This document shows, one piece after another, positions 37,597-44,885 of a stretch of 64,000 nt of DNA. Each line of letters starts with the position of its first letter. Position 1 is the first letter of the stretch. Source of the stretch: Aquiluna sp. (GTDB lineage: Bacteria > Actinomycetota > Actinomycetes > Actinomycetales > Microbacteriaceae); contig JAGYIJ010000002.1 in NCBI GenBank assembly GCA_018402685.1, positions 558,001-622,000 on the forward strand, in the 5' to 3' direction. The translations under genes were made by a program, and so were the position numbers. Below the pieces are notes generated by a model that worked only from the letters and a program-made list of their open reading frames with translations, searched no databases and was not told where the DNA came from.

Positions 37597-38541
37597 GTGT
37601 CAGAAAAGGGCCAGTGGGCCATTGAGACCAATGGCCTCACTAAAGCCTTTGGTGACCAAAAAGCAGTCCACGGAATATCGTTAGCGGTCCCCAGGGGTTC
37701 AGTATTTGGATTCCTGGGACCGAACGGTTCCGGCAAGACCACGACCATTCGGATGTTGCTCGGCCTTGCCGAGGCAACCGATGGTGAAATCAAGCTCCTT
37801 GATCACCAGATCCCCAAAGAGCTCCAGGTCGCCTTGCCAAAGGTCGGTGCACTGGTCGAAGGCCCTGCCTTCTATCCATACATGTCAGGCAGAAACAACC
37901 TGATTCGCATCGACTCTGCAGATAGGTTCTCTGACCCCTCAACCCGCAAGGCAAGAGTGGATGCAGCCCTGGAGCGAGTTGGGCTTTCCAATGCCGCAAA
38001 GAAAAAGGTTCACGCCTACTCACTTGGCATGAAGCAGCGCCTTGGCCTTGCCAATGCGCTTCTCAAGCCCAGAGAGCTCTTGGTTCTTGATGAACCAACA
38101 AACGGTCTAGACCCCCAGGGCACCAGAGAGGTTCGAAACCTGATTCGTTCTCTCGCCGCAGAGGGCATCACAATCTTTCTCTCCAGCCACCTGCTCACAG
38201 AAATAGAACAGCTCTGCGATCACGTTGCAGTGATGAGCGCCGGCAAGATTCTTGCTCAGGGTTCGCTCGCCGAGCTGCGCTCGCATGGCCAAACCAGGTT
38301 GATTCTGAGAGTCGACAAGATTGATGAGGCAGTTGACATCCTCAAGACTCAGGGAATCGGCAAGATCAAGTTCTCGAAAGAGAACATGATTGCTCCGGTT
38401 GCAGAGGATATCGATGTTGCCAAGATCAACGAGGTCTTGGTGAAAAAGAAGATCAAGGTTTCAGAAATTCGTCTCGAGCACCCGTCTTTGGAAGAGTACT
38501 TCGTTGACCTAACCGGAGAGGGGTTTGAAGTTGTTCGCTAA
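37597..38541 (+). CDS. ABC-2 type exporter ATP-binding protein
   Basis: A 314-residue ATPase of the drug/lipid/antibiotic exporter class: Walker A GPNGSGKTTTIRMLLGL, signature YSLGMKQRLGLANALL (LGMKQ variant common in this class), Walker B LLVLDEPTNGLDP, switch FLSSHLLTEIEQ, and a C-terminal regulatory domain. GTG start immediately after the LolA-like gene stop. It overlaps the permease gene downstream. Together they form an exporter of unknown cargo. Confidence 0.88.
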   Translation: MSEKGQWAIETNGLTKAFGDQKAVHGISLAVPRGSVFGFLGPNGSGKTTTIRMLLGLAEATDGEIKLLDHQIPKELQVALPKVGALVEGPAFYPYMSGRNNLIRIDSADRFSDPSTRKARVDAALERVGLSNAAKKKVHAYSLGMKQRLGLANALLKPRELLVLDEPTNGLDPQGTREVRNLIRSLAAEGITIFLSSHLLTEIEQLCDHVAVMSAGKILAQGSLAELRSHGQTRLILRVDKIDEAVDILKTQGIGKIKFSKENMIAPVAEDIDVAKINEVLVKKKIKVSEIRLEHPSLEEYFVDLTGEGFEVVR

Positions 38542-39361
38542 ATCGCTAAGCCTCTCACTGATGGCATCAGAGCTCAGGGTCATGTTTACTCGTCGCAGGA
38601 CCTGGGCAATGCTCTTTGCAATTGCGATGATTCCAATTCTTTTGGCTATCGCCGTCTACCTATCTTCTGATCGACTTGCCCCGGGAGAGGGTCCGCCGTT
38701 CTTGGACCGAGTGACTCAAAACGGTCTGTTCACCGGCTTCACTGCAATGCTGTTGGCTTTGCCGCTGTTTTTGCCACTGACAATTTCTGTGGTGGCAGGT
38801 GACACCATTGCGGGCGAAGCGGGACTAGGAACCCTGAGATACCTACTGATTGCACCTGTGAACAGGGCACGGCTTTTGGTTGTGAAGTACCTAGGGACTC
38901 TGGTGTTTGCACTAGCCGGCACCTTCACCCTGATGGCAGCTGGAGCCATGATTGGTGCCATTTTGTTCCCGGTTGGACCGGTGACGCTGCTAAGCGGTGA
39001 TGTGATACAAATCCCCGAGGCACTGGGCCGGATGGCCCTGGTTGCCCTTTACACGACCATCTCGATGATGGGCATGTTGGCACTTGGGCTCTTCATCTCG
39101 ACGCTGACGACAATTCCAGTTGGTGCCATGACCGGTGTCTTGATTGCCAGCGGTGTTAGCCAGATCCTAGATAACCTGCCACAGCTCTCTTGGCTGCACG
39201 AATGGCTGTTTACTCACTACTGGTTGGACTTTGCTGACATTCTTAGGCAGCCAATGGAGCTCTCCAGTTTTGGTGACAACCTGCTTCTGCAACTTGGCTA
39301 TGTCGCGGTCTTTGGATCGCTTGCCTATGGCAGATTCACGACCAAGGACATCCTGAGCTAG
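38525..39361 (+). CDS. ABC-2 type permease
   Basis: A 270-280 residue membrane protein with six helices in the ABC-2 pattern: a cytoplasmic start with ELRVMFTRRRTWAMLF, an extracellular loop after the first helix, GDTIAGEAGLGTLRYLLIAPVNRARLLVVKYLG (coupling region), and two later helix pairs. The start is uncertain: TTG 38525 or 38531 both lie near GGAGAGG and overlap the ATPase end; ATG 38561 is also possible. Partner of the preceding ATPase. The stop is 28 bases before tRNA-Lys. Confidence 0.86.
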   Translation: MKLFAKSLSLSLMASELRVMFTRRRTWAMLFAIAMIPILLAIAVYLSSDRLAPGEGPPFLDRVTQNGLFTGFTAMLLALPLFLPLTISVVAGDTIAGEAGLGTLRYLLIAPVNRARLLVVKYLGTLVFALAGTFTLMAAGAMIGAILFPVGPVTLLSGDVIQIPEALGRMALVALYTTISMMGMLALGLFISTLTTIPVGAMTGVLIASGVSQILDNLPQLSWLHEWLFTHYWLDFADILRQPMELSSFGDNLLLQLGYVAVFGSLAYGRFTTKDILS

Positions 39362-39388
39362 AGCGCTGTTAGACTCTGATGCTGTTAT

Positions 39389-39462
39389 GGGCCTCTAGCT
39401 CAGTTGGTTAGAGCAACGGACTTTTAATCCGTGGGTCGTGGGTTCGAATCCCACGGGGCCTA
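39389..39462 (+). tRNA. tRNA-Lys (anticodon TTT)
   Basis: Acceptor GGGCCTC pairs with GGGGCCT using two wobble pairs; D arm GCTC/GAGC; anticodon stem ACGGA/TCCGT with loop CTTTTAA, anticodon TTT; T arm GTGGG-TTCGAAT-CCCAC. 74 bases, discriminator A, no encoded CCA. The 3' half is repeated at 49248-49288. Confidence 0.96.
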
Positions 39463-39466
39463 CTTT
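39426..39466 (+). repeat. Left direct repeat (attachment-site candidate) in the 3' end of tRNA-Lys
   Basis: The 41 bases from the anticodon stem through the tRNA end plus CTTT match 49248-49288 at 38 of 41 positions, same orientation. The intact tRNA copy is on this side, as expected for integration into a tRNA 3' end. Confidence 0.75.
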
Positions 39467-39564
39467 TGTGATGTCTCAAGACATAGTGGACATCCGAGCC
39501 CCCAAGCATAGAGATTGCGATGAACCGAGATGCCCAATAAGGGCATCAGGAGGGGCCAGAAGAC

Positions 39565-39681
39565 CTACTCCGCGCGCTTCTTGCTTTCGGACTTGGCTTG
39601 CTTGTCAAGTCTTTTTTCCTTCAAGCTTTTAGCTGGGGCCTTTTTGGTATTTTTCTGACCCTTTTGCTCTTTTTGTGCCAT
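39565..39681 (-). CDS. 38-residue Lys-rich protein
   Basis: ATG at 39681, preceded by AGGGAGA at good spacing, encodes MAQKEQKGQKNTKKAPAKSL and continues with KEKRLDKQAKSESKKRAE to a TAG at 39565. About 40% of residues are Lys or Arg. Small basic proteins of this look occur widely in related actinobacteria (from general knowledge, not a search). Probably nucleic-acid- or ribosome-associated; that is inference. It lies inside the left end of the island, so either it came with it or the boundary is further right. Confidence 0.65.
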   Translation of the reverse strand: MAQKEQKGQKNTKKAPAKSLKEKRLDKQAKSESKKRAE

Positions 39682-39794
39682 GGTCTGTCTCCCTCATTAC
39701 TAAAGCTTCCGTCCACGAAGGCTATCTGCTTATCGCTGACATCTGCCCCCAAACAGTTCCGGCTTCGAAAATATAAACTTCACCCCAAAAATGA

Positions 39795-39828
39795 AAGAGC
39801 ACCCCAGACCTCAGCCTGGGGTGCTCTT
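39795..39828 (-). terminator. Intrinsic terminator of the island operon
   Basis: A perfect 13-base-pair stem AAGAGCACCCCAG / CTGGGGTGCTCTT with an eight-base loop. On the minus strand it lies ten bases after the binding-protein stop and is followed by TCATTTTT. Strong terminator for the leftward operon. Confidence 0.88.
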
Positions 39829-39837
39829 CACACTTCC

Positions 39838-40725
39838 CTAGAGAAGGTTCGGTTCGGTTTCTTCAACTGCGGTTGGTGAGAAGCCCCACTTCTCCGCAAT
39901 TTCGCCAAGAACGCCAGAATCGCGAAGAGTCTTCAGATTGTTGTTGATTGCCTCCTGAAGTCCAGGGTTGTCGAGGCTTACCGGGAAGTTCGTTTGTCCC
40001 GGCTTGGTGGTTGAAACAACGCGGTCATCTGGTGCTGGCACATTGAACTGCGCTCCGTCAATTGGAGTGGTCTCCAGTGCGGCCTTGCCAGATGGGAAAG
40101 TGTCAACGACGACACTGATTCGACCGCTTGCAAGGTCGGCGTAGAGTGCCTGAGTGGTCTCGTAAAGGCTGAGGTCATCACCCAGAATGTTCTCGAGGTC
40201 CTCATTCCAGAGGAATCCGAGAGTGGATCCAACCTTCTTGCCGATGAGGCCCTCAACGGAGTCGACACCATCTACGGAGATGAGGGTCAACTGGTCGATG
40301 ATCACTGGATCGCTCAGAAGCACAATCTCAGCACGTGCTGCTGTTCTGTACCAGCTGCCCAGAGTGGTGTCCGCACGACCGGTTTCAATTGCCGGAATCA
40401 TTGCTGCTGCAGCGCCTGGCTGAACCTTAACTTCGAGGCACTCAAGAGCGGCGATGCTGTTGAGAATCTCACCTTCGGCGCCACTGAGTGTGGTTCCATC
40501 AATTGCTGAGAATGGCGGGTACTCGTAGGCGGCTACGGTTAGGAAGCCCTCCTCCACAGTTGTCAGACCCGGGTGTGCCGGAACACACTCTTCGGTTGTT
40601 TCCTCGGACGCAGCACTTTCCGTAGCTGCCGGTGCAGGTGCGGGGGCCTGAGCCGGTGCGCATCCAGTTAGAGCAAAACCTGTAACTGCTGCGAGCAGTA
40701 CAAGTCTGGTTGCATGCTTTGGCAT
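39838..40725 (-). CDS. Polar amino-acid type ABC substrate-binding lipoprotein
   Basis: A 295-residue lipoprotein: signal ending ALTGC, an Ala/Pro/Glu linker of about 35 residues, then a SBP_bac_3-type domain with FLTVAAYEYPPFSA, GAEGEILNSIAALECLEVKV, AMIPAIETGRADTTLGSW, GKKVGSTLGFLWNEDLE and the C-terminal NNNLKTLRDSGVLGEIAEKWGF. It captures an amino-acid-like ligand at the cell surface. It is the last gene of the operon, 63 bases after the second permease. A CGCGGG/CCCGCG stem at 40754-40767 in that gap could raise its mRNA level by processing. Confidence 0.9.
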   Translation of the reverse strand: MPKHATRLVLLAAVTGFALTGCAPAQAPAPAPAATESAASEETTEECVPAHPGLTTVEEGFLTVAAYEYPPFSAIDGTTLSGAEGEILNSIAALECLEVKVQPGAAAAMIPAIETGRADTTLGSWYRTAARAEIVLLSDPVIIDQLTLISVDGVDSVEGLIGKKVGSTLGFLWNEDLENILGDDLSLYETTQALYADLASGRISVVVDTFPSGKAALETTPIDGAQFNVPAPDDRVVSTTKPGQTNFPVSLDNPGLQEAINNNLKTLRDSGVLGEIAEKWGFSPTAVEETEPNLL

Positions 40726-40788
40726 CTTTTTCCTTCCATCAATACTTATCGCCCGCGGGAACCCGCGAATGACCCCAGCACCTAGTAC

Positions 40789-41439
40789 TCATAAATGCCT
40801 CGCGAGGCGTTTCTCGATGAGAGTGACTAGTGCTGAAGCTGGGATTGTAACGGCGGCATAAACCGCGGCAGCGGCCAAGAAAACGGCCAAATAATTGAAG
40901 GTTTTTGTCCCTAGGAAGTAAGCAGCCTGCATTACTTCGCTGTAGGTAATCACGTAGGCCAAAGAAGTCAGCTGGAACATGATTATGGCTAGACCCAAAA
41001 GTGGGGGAACCGCGATTCTGGCAGCCTGAGGAACCACGACAAATCTAAAGCGATCGGAATTACTCAAGCCGATCGAACTTGAAGCTTCAAGCTGTCCATT
41101 TGGAACGCTTGAAAGCGCAGATCTAATAATCTCGGTGGCGTATCCGGCAGTTGACCAGGTGAAGGCAAAAACCGCGGCCTCAAAAGCGCTTGGCACGATG
41201 TCGACCTGCGGCAACCCCTGATACAGGATGAAAAGCAATACCAACAGCGGGATTCCGCGGCCAAGCTCAACAACCACAAGGGCACTCCATCGCACCGCTC
41301 GAATCTTGCTCCCCACAAGCAGAGCGAGCACCAGGGCCATTGGAAAGCCCAAGCCGAGAGAGACAACGGTTAGCTGAAGCGCGCGTCCCAAACCGGGCAA
41401 TAGCTCCTGCGTATAACCAATCCAGGTTGCGATGTCCAT
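40789..41439 (-). CDS. Amino-acid ABC transporter permease (HisM/GlnP type)
   Basis: A 216-residue permease with about five helices and the EAA loop SSIGLSNSDRFRFVVVPQAARIAVPPL. The ATG at 41439 overlaps the stop of the preceding permease (TGATG); the in-frame extension to 41490 lies within that gene and is rejected. It pairs with the other permease to form a heterodimeric channel. Confidence 0.92.
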   Translation of the reverse strand: MDIATWIGYTQELLPGLGRALQLTVVSLGLGFPMALVLALLVGSKIRAVRWSALVVVELGRGIPLLVLLFILYQGLPQVDIVPSAFEAAVFAFTWSTAGYATEIIRSALSSVPNGQLEASSSIGLSNSDRFRFVVVPQAARIAVPPLLGLAIIMFQLTSLAYVITYSEVMQAAYFLGTKTFNYLAVFLAAAAVYAAVTIPASALVTLIEKRLARHL

Positions 41440-42074
41440 CAGTTCACCACGTATTTCTTGCGCATTTTCTCGTCCACGCGTCGCGCCCACAACCCAAGCG
41501 GAATACTCAGAGCTAGGTAAATACCGCCAACTATCGCAAAGGACGTTAGGCCCATGCCGGTGCTCTGGGTTACCTGGTTTGCCCTAAAAGTCATCTCGAC
41601 GACGCCGATGGTTGAGGCCAACGCGGAGTCCTTCATGAGGCCAATGCCGTAGGTAACCATCGAGGGACTGACAGTGCGGAAAATTTGTGGTGAGATGATT
41701 CGAGCCAAAAGGTCAAACCTGCTCAGACCAATTGACTGGGCCGCTTCGATTTGTCCACTACCAAGCGACGCTAGGCCACCGCGATAAATCTCCCCGAGAT
41801 AGGCGGAAGCAATTACGGAGAATGTGACGATCGCAGATTGGAGTGGGCTGAGCTTTAGCCCCAACTCCGCTAATCCAAAAAACACGATGAACAGCCAAAC
41901 TAGCGGAGGCACGCTGCGGATCATGTCGACATAAATCCTTGCCAAAGCCCGAATCACCCGTGAGGACGCGGATCGCGCCAAGGCTACAAAAACGCCAAAT
42001 AATGCGCCCAGTGCAAAACTTGAGAGGGTGATAATCACCGTCCAAATTAGGCCCTGAGCAATGAATAGAACCAT
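41439..42074 (-). CDS. Amino-acid ABC transporter permease (HisQ/GlnP type)
   Basis: A 211-residue permease with the HisMQ signature: GLIWTVIITLSSFALGALFG at the start and the EAA loop QSIGLSRFDLLARIISPQIFRTVSPSMV. It starts on the last base of the ATPase stop codon and ends within the start of the second permease, so all three are translationally coupled. Confidence 0.92.
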   Translation of the reverse strand: MVLFIAQGLIWTVIITLSSFALGALFGVFVALARSASSRVIRALARIYVDMIRSVPPLVWLFIVFFGLAELGLKLSPLQSAIVTFSVIASAYLGEIYRGGLASLGSGQIEAAQSIGLSRFDLLARIISPQIFRTVSPSMVTYGIGLMKDSALASTIGVVEMTFRANQVTQSTGMGLTSFAIVGGIYLALSIPLGLWARRVDEKMRKKYVVN

Positions 42075-42844
42075 TAGCGCCCCAACACCGCGGCCAGGAA
42101 TTGACGAGTGCGCTCATGACTTGGCTGAGTCATAACCTGCTCGGGATCGCCCGATTCAACTATGCGGCCCCCCACCATTACGTGGACTTTGTCGCCAACC
42201 TGGCGAGCAAATCCCATTTCGTGGGTCACCACCATCATCGTCATGCCCTCTTCCGCAAGCTCGCGCATAACAGCGAGAATTTCGGCTCCGACTTCAGGAT
42301 CAAGGGCAGAAGTTGGTTCGTCGAACAGCATCACCTGGGGGTCAAGCGAAAGGGAGCGAGCAATTGCGACGCGTTGCTGCTGACCCCCCGAGCAGCGTCC
42401 CGGATACTCTTCTGACTTGTCTTTTAGGCCAACTCGATCAAGAAGTTCAAAGGCACGAACTCTTGCTTGCTCGGCATCACGGCCTAAAACTCGACGTTGG
42501 GCCAAACAAATGTTTTCCAACACTGTTAGGTGAGGAAAGAGGTTGAAAGACTGGAAAACCATCCCGACATTACGTCGAAGCGTCGCAAGTTCTTTCTTTG
42601 AGGCAGTGCTGCGACCAGCTCCCAGAGTTATTGCAAAGTCGCCGATTTCAACGGTCCCGGAAGTAGGAGTTTCCAAAAGGTTCATGCAGCGAAGAAATGT
42701 TGATTTGCCTGCACCCGAGGGTCCAATTATCGAGACAACGTCGCCGGATTGAATGTCCATGGAAACATCGTCAAGCACCCTTGTCGTGCCAAAGTCCTTT
42801 GTAATGTTTCTCGCACTCAGGTAGGTCTTGTTTTCAGTGCTCAT
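42074..42844 (-). CDS. Amino-acid ABC transporter ATP-binding protein (GlnQ type)
   Basis: A 256-residue ATPase: Walker A GPSGAGKSTFLRCMNLLE, Q-loop VFQSFNLFPHLTVLEN, signature CSGGQQQRVAIARSL (Cys replaces the usual Leu), Walker B VMLFDEPTSALDPE, switch VVTHEMGFARQVGD. This is the GlnQ/HisP class for polar amino acids and opines. It begins three bases after the RidA-like gene. Confidence 0.94.
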   Translation of the reverse strand: MSTENKTYLSARNITKDFGTTRVLDDVSMDIQSGDVVSIIGPSGAGKSTFLRCMNLLETPTSGTVEIGDFAITLGAGRSTASKKELATLRRNVGMVFQSFNLFPHLTVLENICLAQRRVLGRDAEQARVRAFELLDRVGLKDKSEEYPGRCSGGQQQRVAIARSLSLDPQVMLFDEPTSALDPEVGAEILAVMRELAEEGMTMMVVTHEMGFARQVGDKVHVMVGGRIVESGDPEQVMTQPSHERTRQFLAAVLGR

Positions 42845-42847
42845 TGC

Positions 42848-43234
42848 CTAGCCCCCCTCTTCCCTTACTGCGATAGCGGTAATTTCTATGCGCTTGGTGC
42901 CTCGAAAGCCGGCCACGAAGACTGTCGTTCTCGGAGGAAGCGGGTGGCCCGCGAATCTCTCGCGCCATGTGGCGTCATATTCTGCAAAATCGTCTTGGTC
43001 ACAGAGGTACACAGTCAGCTGCACAATCGAGCTAAGTGACGACCCGCAAACCAATAGCTCGGACTCCAAGTTGTTAAGGGTGACAATTGTCTGCTCGCGG
43101 ATTGTGTCCGGAGTCTTGCCATTTGAATCTGTAGGTATTTGTCCGCAGGGAAAAACGAGATCGCCAGCTAGAACGGCTCGGTGATAACTCCTGGATGCCT
43201 GATCGGAATGCGCAATTCGACTTAGTTGAATCAT
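42848..43234 (-). CDS. RidA/YjgF-family protein
   Basis: A 128-residue Rid protein. These trimers hydrolyse reactive enamine/imine intermediates, releasing ammonia. It shows VFPCGQIPTDSNGKTPDTI, EQTIVTLNNLESELLVCGSS, and the PPRTTV motif with the Arg that binds the substrate carboxylate in active family members, then IEITAIAV. It overlaps the upstream gene by four bases. Its presence suggests that the pathway makes an imine or enamine, as in breakdown of an amino or imino acid. Confidence 0.88.
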   Translation of the reverse strand: MIQLSRIAHSDQASRSYHRAVLAGDLVFPCGQIPTDSNGKTPDTIREQTIVTLNNLESELLVCGSSLSSIVQLTVYLCDQDDFAEYDATWRERFAGHPLPPRTTVFVAGFRGTKRIEITAIAVREEGG

Positions 43235-43908
43235 TCGGGTACCAAGAACTTTCTGGCGAGTTTTTCCAACTCATGCCACTCGGACTGGGCGACACTCACG
43301 CCCTCGCGATGCGCCTGAACAACCTGAGACTCTCTCAATACGCTTGAGAGGACTACCTCTTTCGGTTTACCTCCACCCAGGCAGACAAACCAGGTTGCCC
43401 AAAGTGGCGTGTCGCCAATTCGGTCGGCCGAGATTTCGCAGGAACAAAGCTCGCCGTCTTGTCCTACTTGGAAAGCGTCCCAGCCACTTTTGGACCTTGA
43501 ACCCCAAACGACCGCTTCTCCCTCAGACACCTTCAGATCCCAAATGACCGCTGCCAATTCCGGACCAACCTTGGCACCCCGGACCCAAACAACTGGATGA
43601 TTCTTGGACAGTGCAGCGGCCACCGCAATTGGTCCGACTGTCAACCAGGACATTCCTCTGGAAGAAATCACAACTTTGTCTGCAAGACTGAGGTGGCGAG
43701 CGGTTCGTTTTCCTGCGGCGAACCGAGAGGAATCTTTCAAAACTGCTGTCACGCCTGTTCCAAAGAGAACCTGTGCGACGCCCGCACATCTTCCCGCAAC
43801 CTGAGCAGCACCCCACGAGTAGCCCGCTTGGCGAAGAGCTCGATAGCTGTCTTCTTTCGATTCGCGGAACGACACGCGAACGATTTGGCTCCGTGAATCC
43901 TGCTGCAT
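43231..43908 (-). CDS. DUF3726-like protein, unknown function
   Basis: A 225-residue soluble protein. The start VSFRESKEDSYRALRQAGYS followed by WGAAQVAGRCAG resembles the DUF3726 pattern (a short helical motif with a conserved GxxWG). The remainder has several beta-rich stretches with GPIAVAAALSKNHPVVWV and LWATWFVCLGG. No catalytic motif was recognised. It starts on the last base of the M19-like stop codon (TAATG) and overlaps the RidA gene by four bases. The family assignment is from memory and tentative; the operon role is unknown. Confidence 0.6.
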   Translation of the reverse strand: MQQDSRSQIVRVSFRESKEDSYRALRQAGYSWGAAQVAGRCAGVAQVLFGTGVTAVLKDSSRFAAGKRTARHLSLADKVVISSRGMSWLTVGPIAVAAALSKNHPVVWVRGAKVGPELAAVIWDLKVSEGEAVVWGSRSKSGWDAFQVGQDGELCSCEISADRIGDTPLWATWFVCLGGGKPKEVVLSSVLRESQVVQAHREGVSVAQSEWHELEKLARKFLVPE

Positions 43909-44885
43909 TACTTGAGAACCAAACTCTTCAGGCCGGGATTGAAAACCTGTTCGAAAAGCCGCAGCCAGTTTTCTCCCGCGATGCCCTTTATGACCTCATC
44001 GCTGAGACCGGCATCAGAGAGACCTTCGAAAACTCGTGGGAAGTCTTTTGGGGAGCTGAACCAATCCGGCCACTGGGGCCATTCCGCTGGTTCACGGGGC
44101 TTCCAGCGTCCGTCTCGAAGATGCTCAACATAGCTAGAGGGCCAATTCCTGGCAGCGTCCGAACCAATGGCAACGTGCTCGCTCCCCACCTGGTCAACAA
44201 GCTTTACGACCATTTGACAAAACGACTCAAGCGTGGCGTCCTTGCCCCCGATGACATTTGGGTAAAAGCAAACGCCAATCACACCACCGCGTTCGGTGAC
44301 AGTCTTGATTAGTTCGTCACTCTTGTTGCGAGGAGTTTCAGCGAACCAGCGCGGATTAGCGTGAGTGATTGCAACTGGCGCACTTGAAGCCGCAACTGCG
44401 TCCAAAGAGGTTTTGTCACCAACATGCGACAGATCCACGAGCATGCCGACGCGATTCATTTCCTCGATAATGCGAGTTCCGAAGCGCGTGAGACCCGAAT
44501 CATGGGGCTCGTAACACGCGCCTCCCAAGTGATTCTGAATGTTGTAAGTCAGCTGGGATACGCGCACTCCTAGGCGATGGAAGACTTCGACCAGTGTGTA
44601 GTCCTGTTCGAAAGGAGAGGAATTCTGAAACCCTAAGAGCACCGCCAATTTGTTTGACTTAGCGGCCTCACGAATGTCTGAGGCACTTCTAACCAGAGTC
44701 ACGATGTCGGAGTTTTCTCGTTCCAGGGAATACCAATCGGAAATGTTTCTGATCGTGTCCTGAGTTCCCTCCCAAACCGCACAGGTCGCATGAAGACCGT
44801 GCACGCCCCCAGAGCGGGCTTCTTCGAGAGTTGGCCGATCCCAATTCGAAATTTGTAGCCCATCAAATACCAGCCGCTGCTCCAT
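43908..44885 (-). CDS. M19 (renal dipeptidase)-like protein with incomplete metal site
   Basis: A 325-residue TIM-barrel amidohydrolase-like protein. It keeps the second half of the M19 site: MLVDLSHVGD (His), VAITHANPRWF (His), the Arg in PRNKSDELIK, and HVAIGSDAARN (Asp). It lacks the first part: where M19 enzymes have His-x-Asp it has FDGLQISNWD, and where they have the bridging Glu (GVEGGH) it has GFQNSS. Normal M19 binuclear zinc chemistry is therefore unlikely. It may be a mononuclear enzyme acting on a different amide or an imino compound. The start at 44885 overlaps the upstream stop (TAATG). Confidence 0.8.
   Translation of the reverse strand: MEQRLVFDGLQISNWDRPTLEEARSGGVHGLHATCAVWEGTQDTIRNISDWYSLERENSDIVTLVRSASDIREAAKSNKLAVLLGFQNSSPFEQDYTLVEVFHRLGVRVSQLTYNIQNHLGGACYEPHDSGLTRFGTRIIEEMNRVGMLVDLSHVGDKTSLDAVAASSAPVAITHANPRWFAETPRNKSDELIKTVTERGGVIGVCFYPNVIGGKDATLESFCQMVVKLVDQVGSEHVAIGSDAARNWPSSYVEHLRDGRWKPREPAEWPQWPDWFSSPKDFPRVFEGLSDAGLSDEVIKGIAGENWLRLFEQVFNPGLKSLVLK

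Noticed and set aside
39426-39466. Second tRNA-Lys gene at 49248
   Set aside because: Only the 3' part is present; acceptor 5' strand, D arm and anticodon loop are missing, so it is a fragment.
39438-39632. Plus-strand ORF beginning in tRNA-Lys
   Set aside because: It starts inside the tRNA and overlaps the better supported Lys-rich gene on the other strand.
40754-40767. Stem CGCGGG/CCCGCG between permease and binding-protein genes as a terminator
   Set aside because: No T-tract follows on the minus strand and the binding protein belongs to the same transport system; an mRNA-processing role is more likely.
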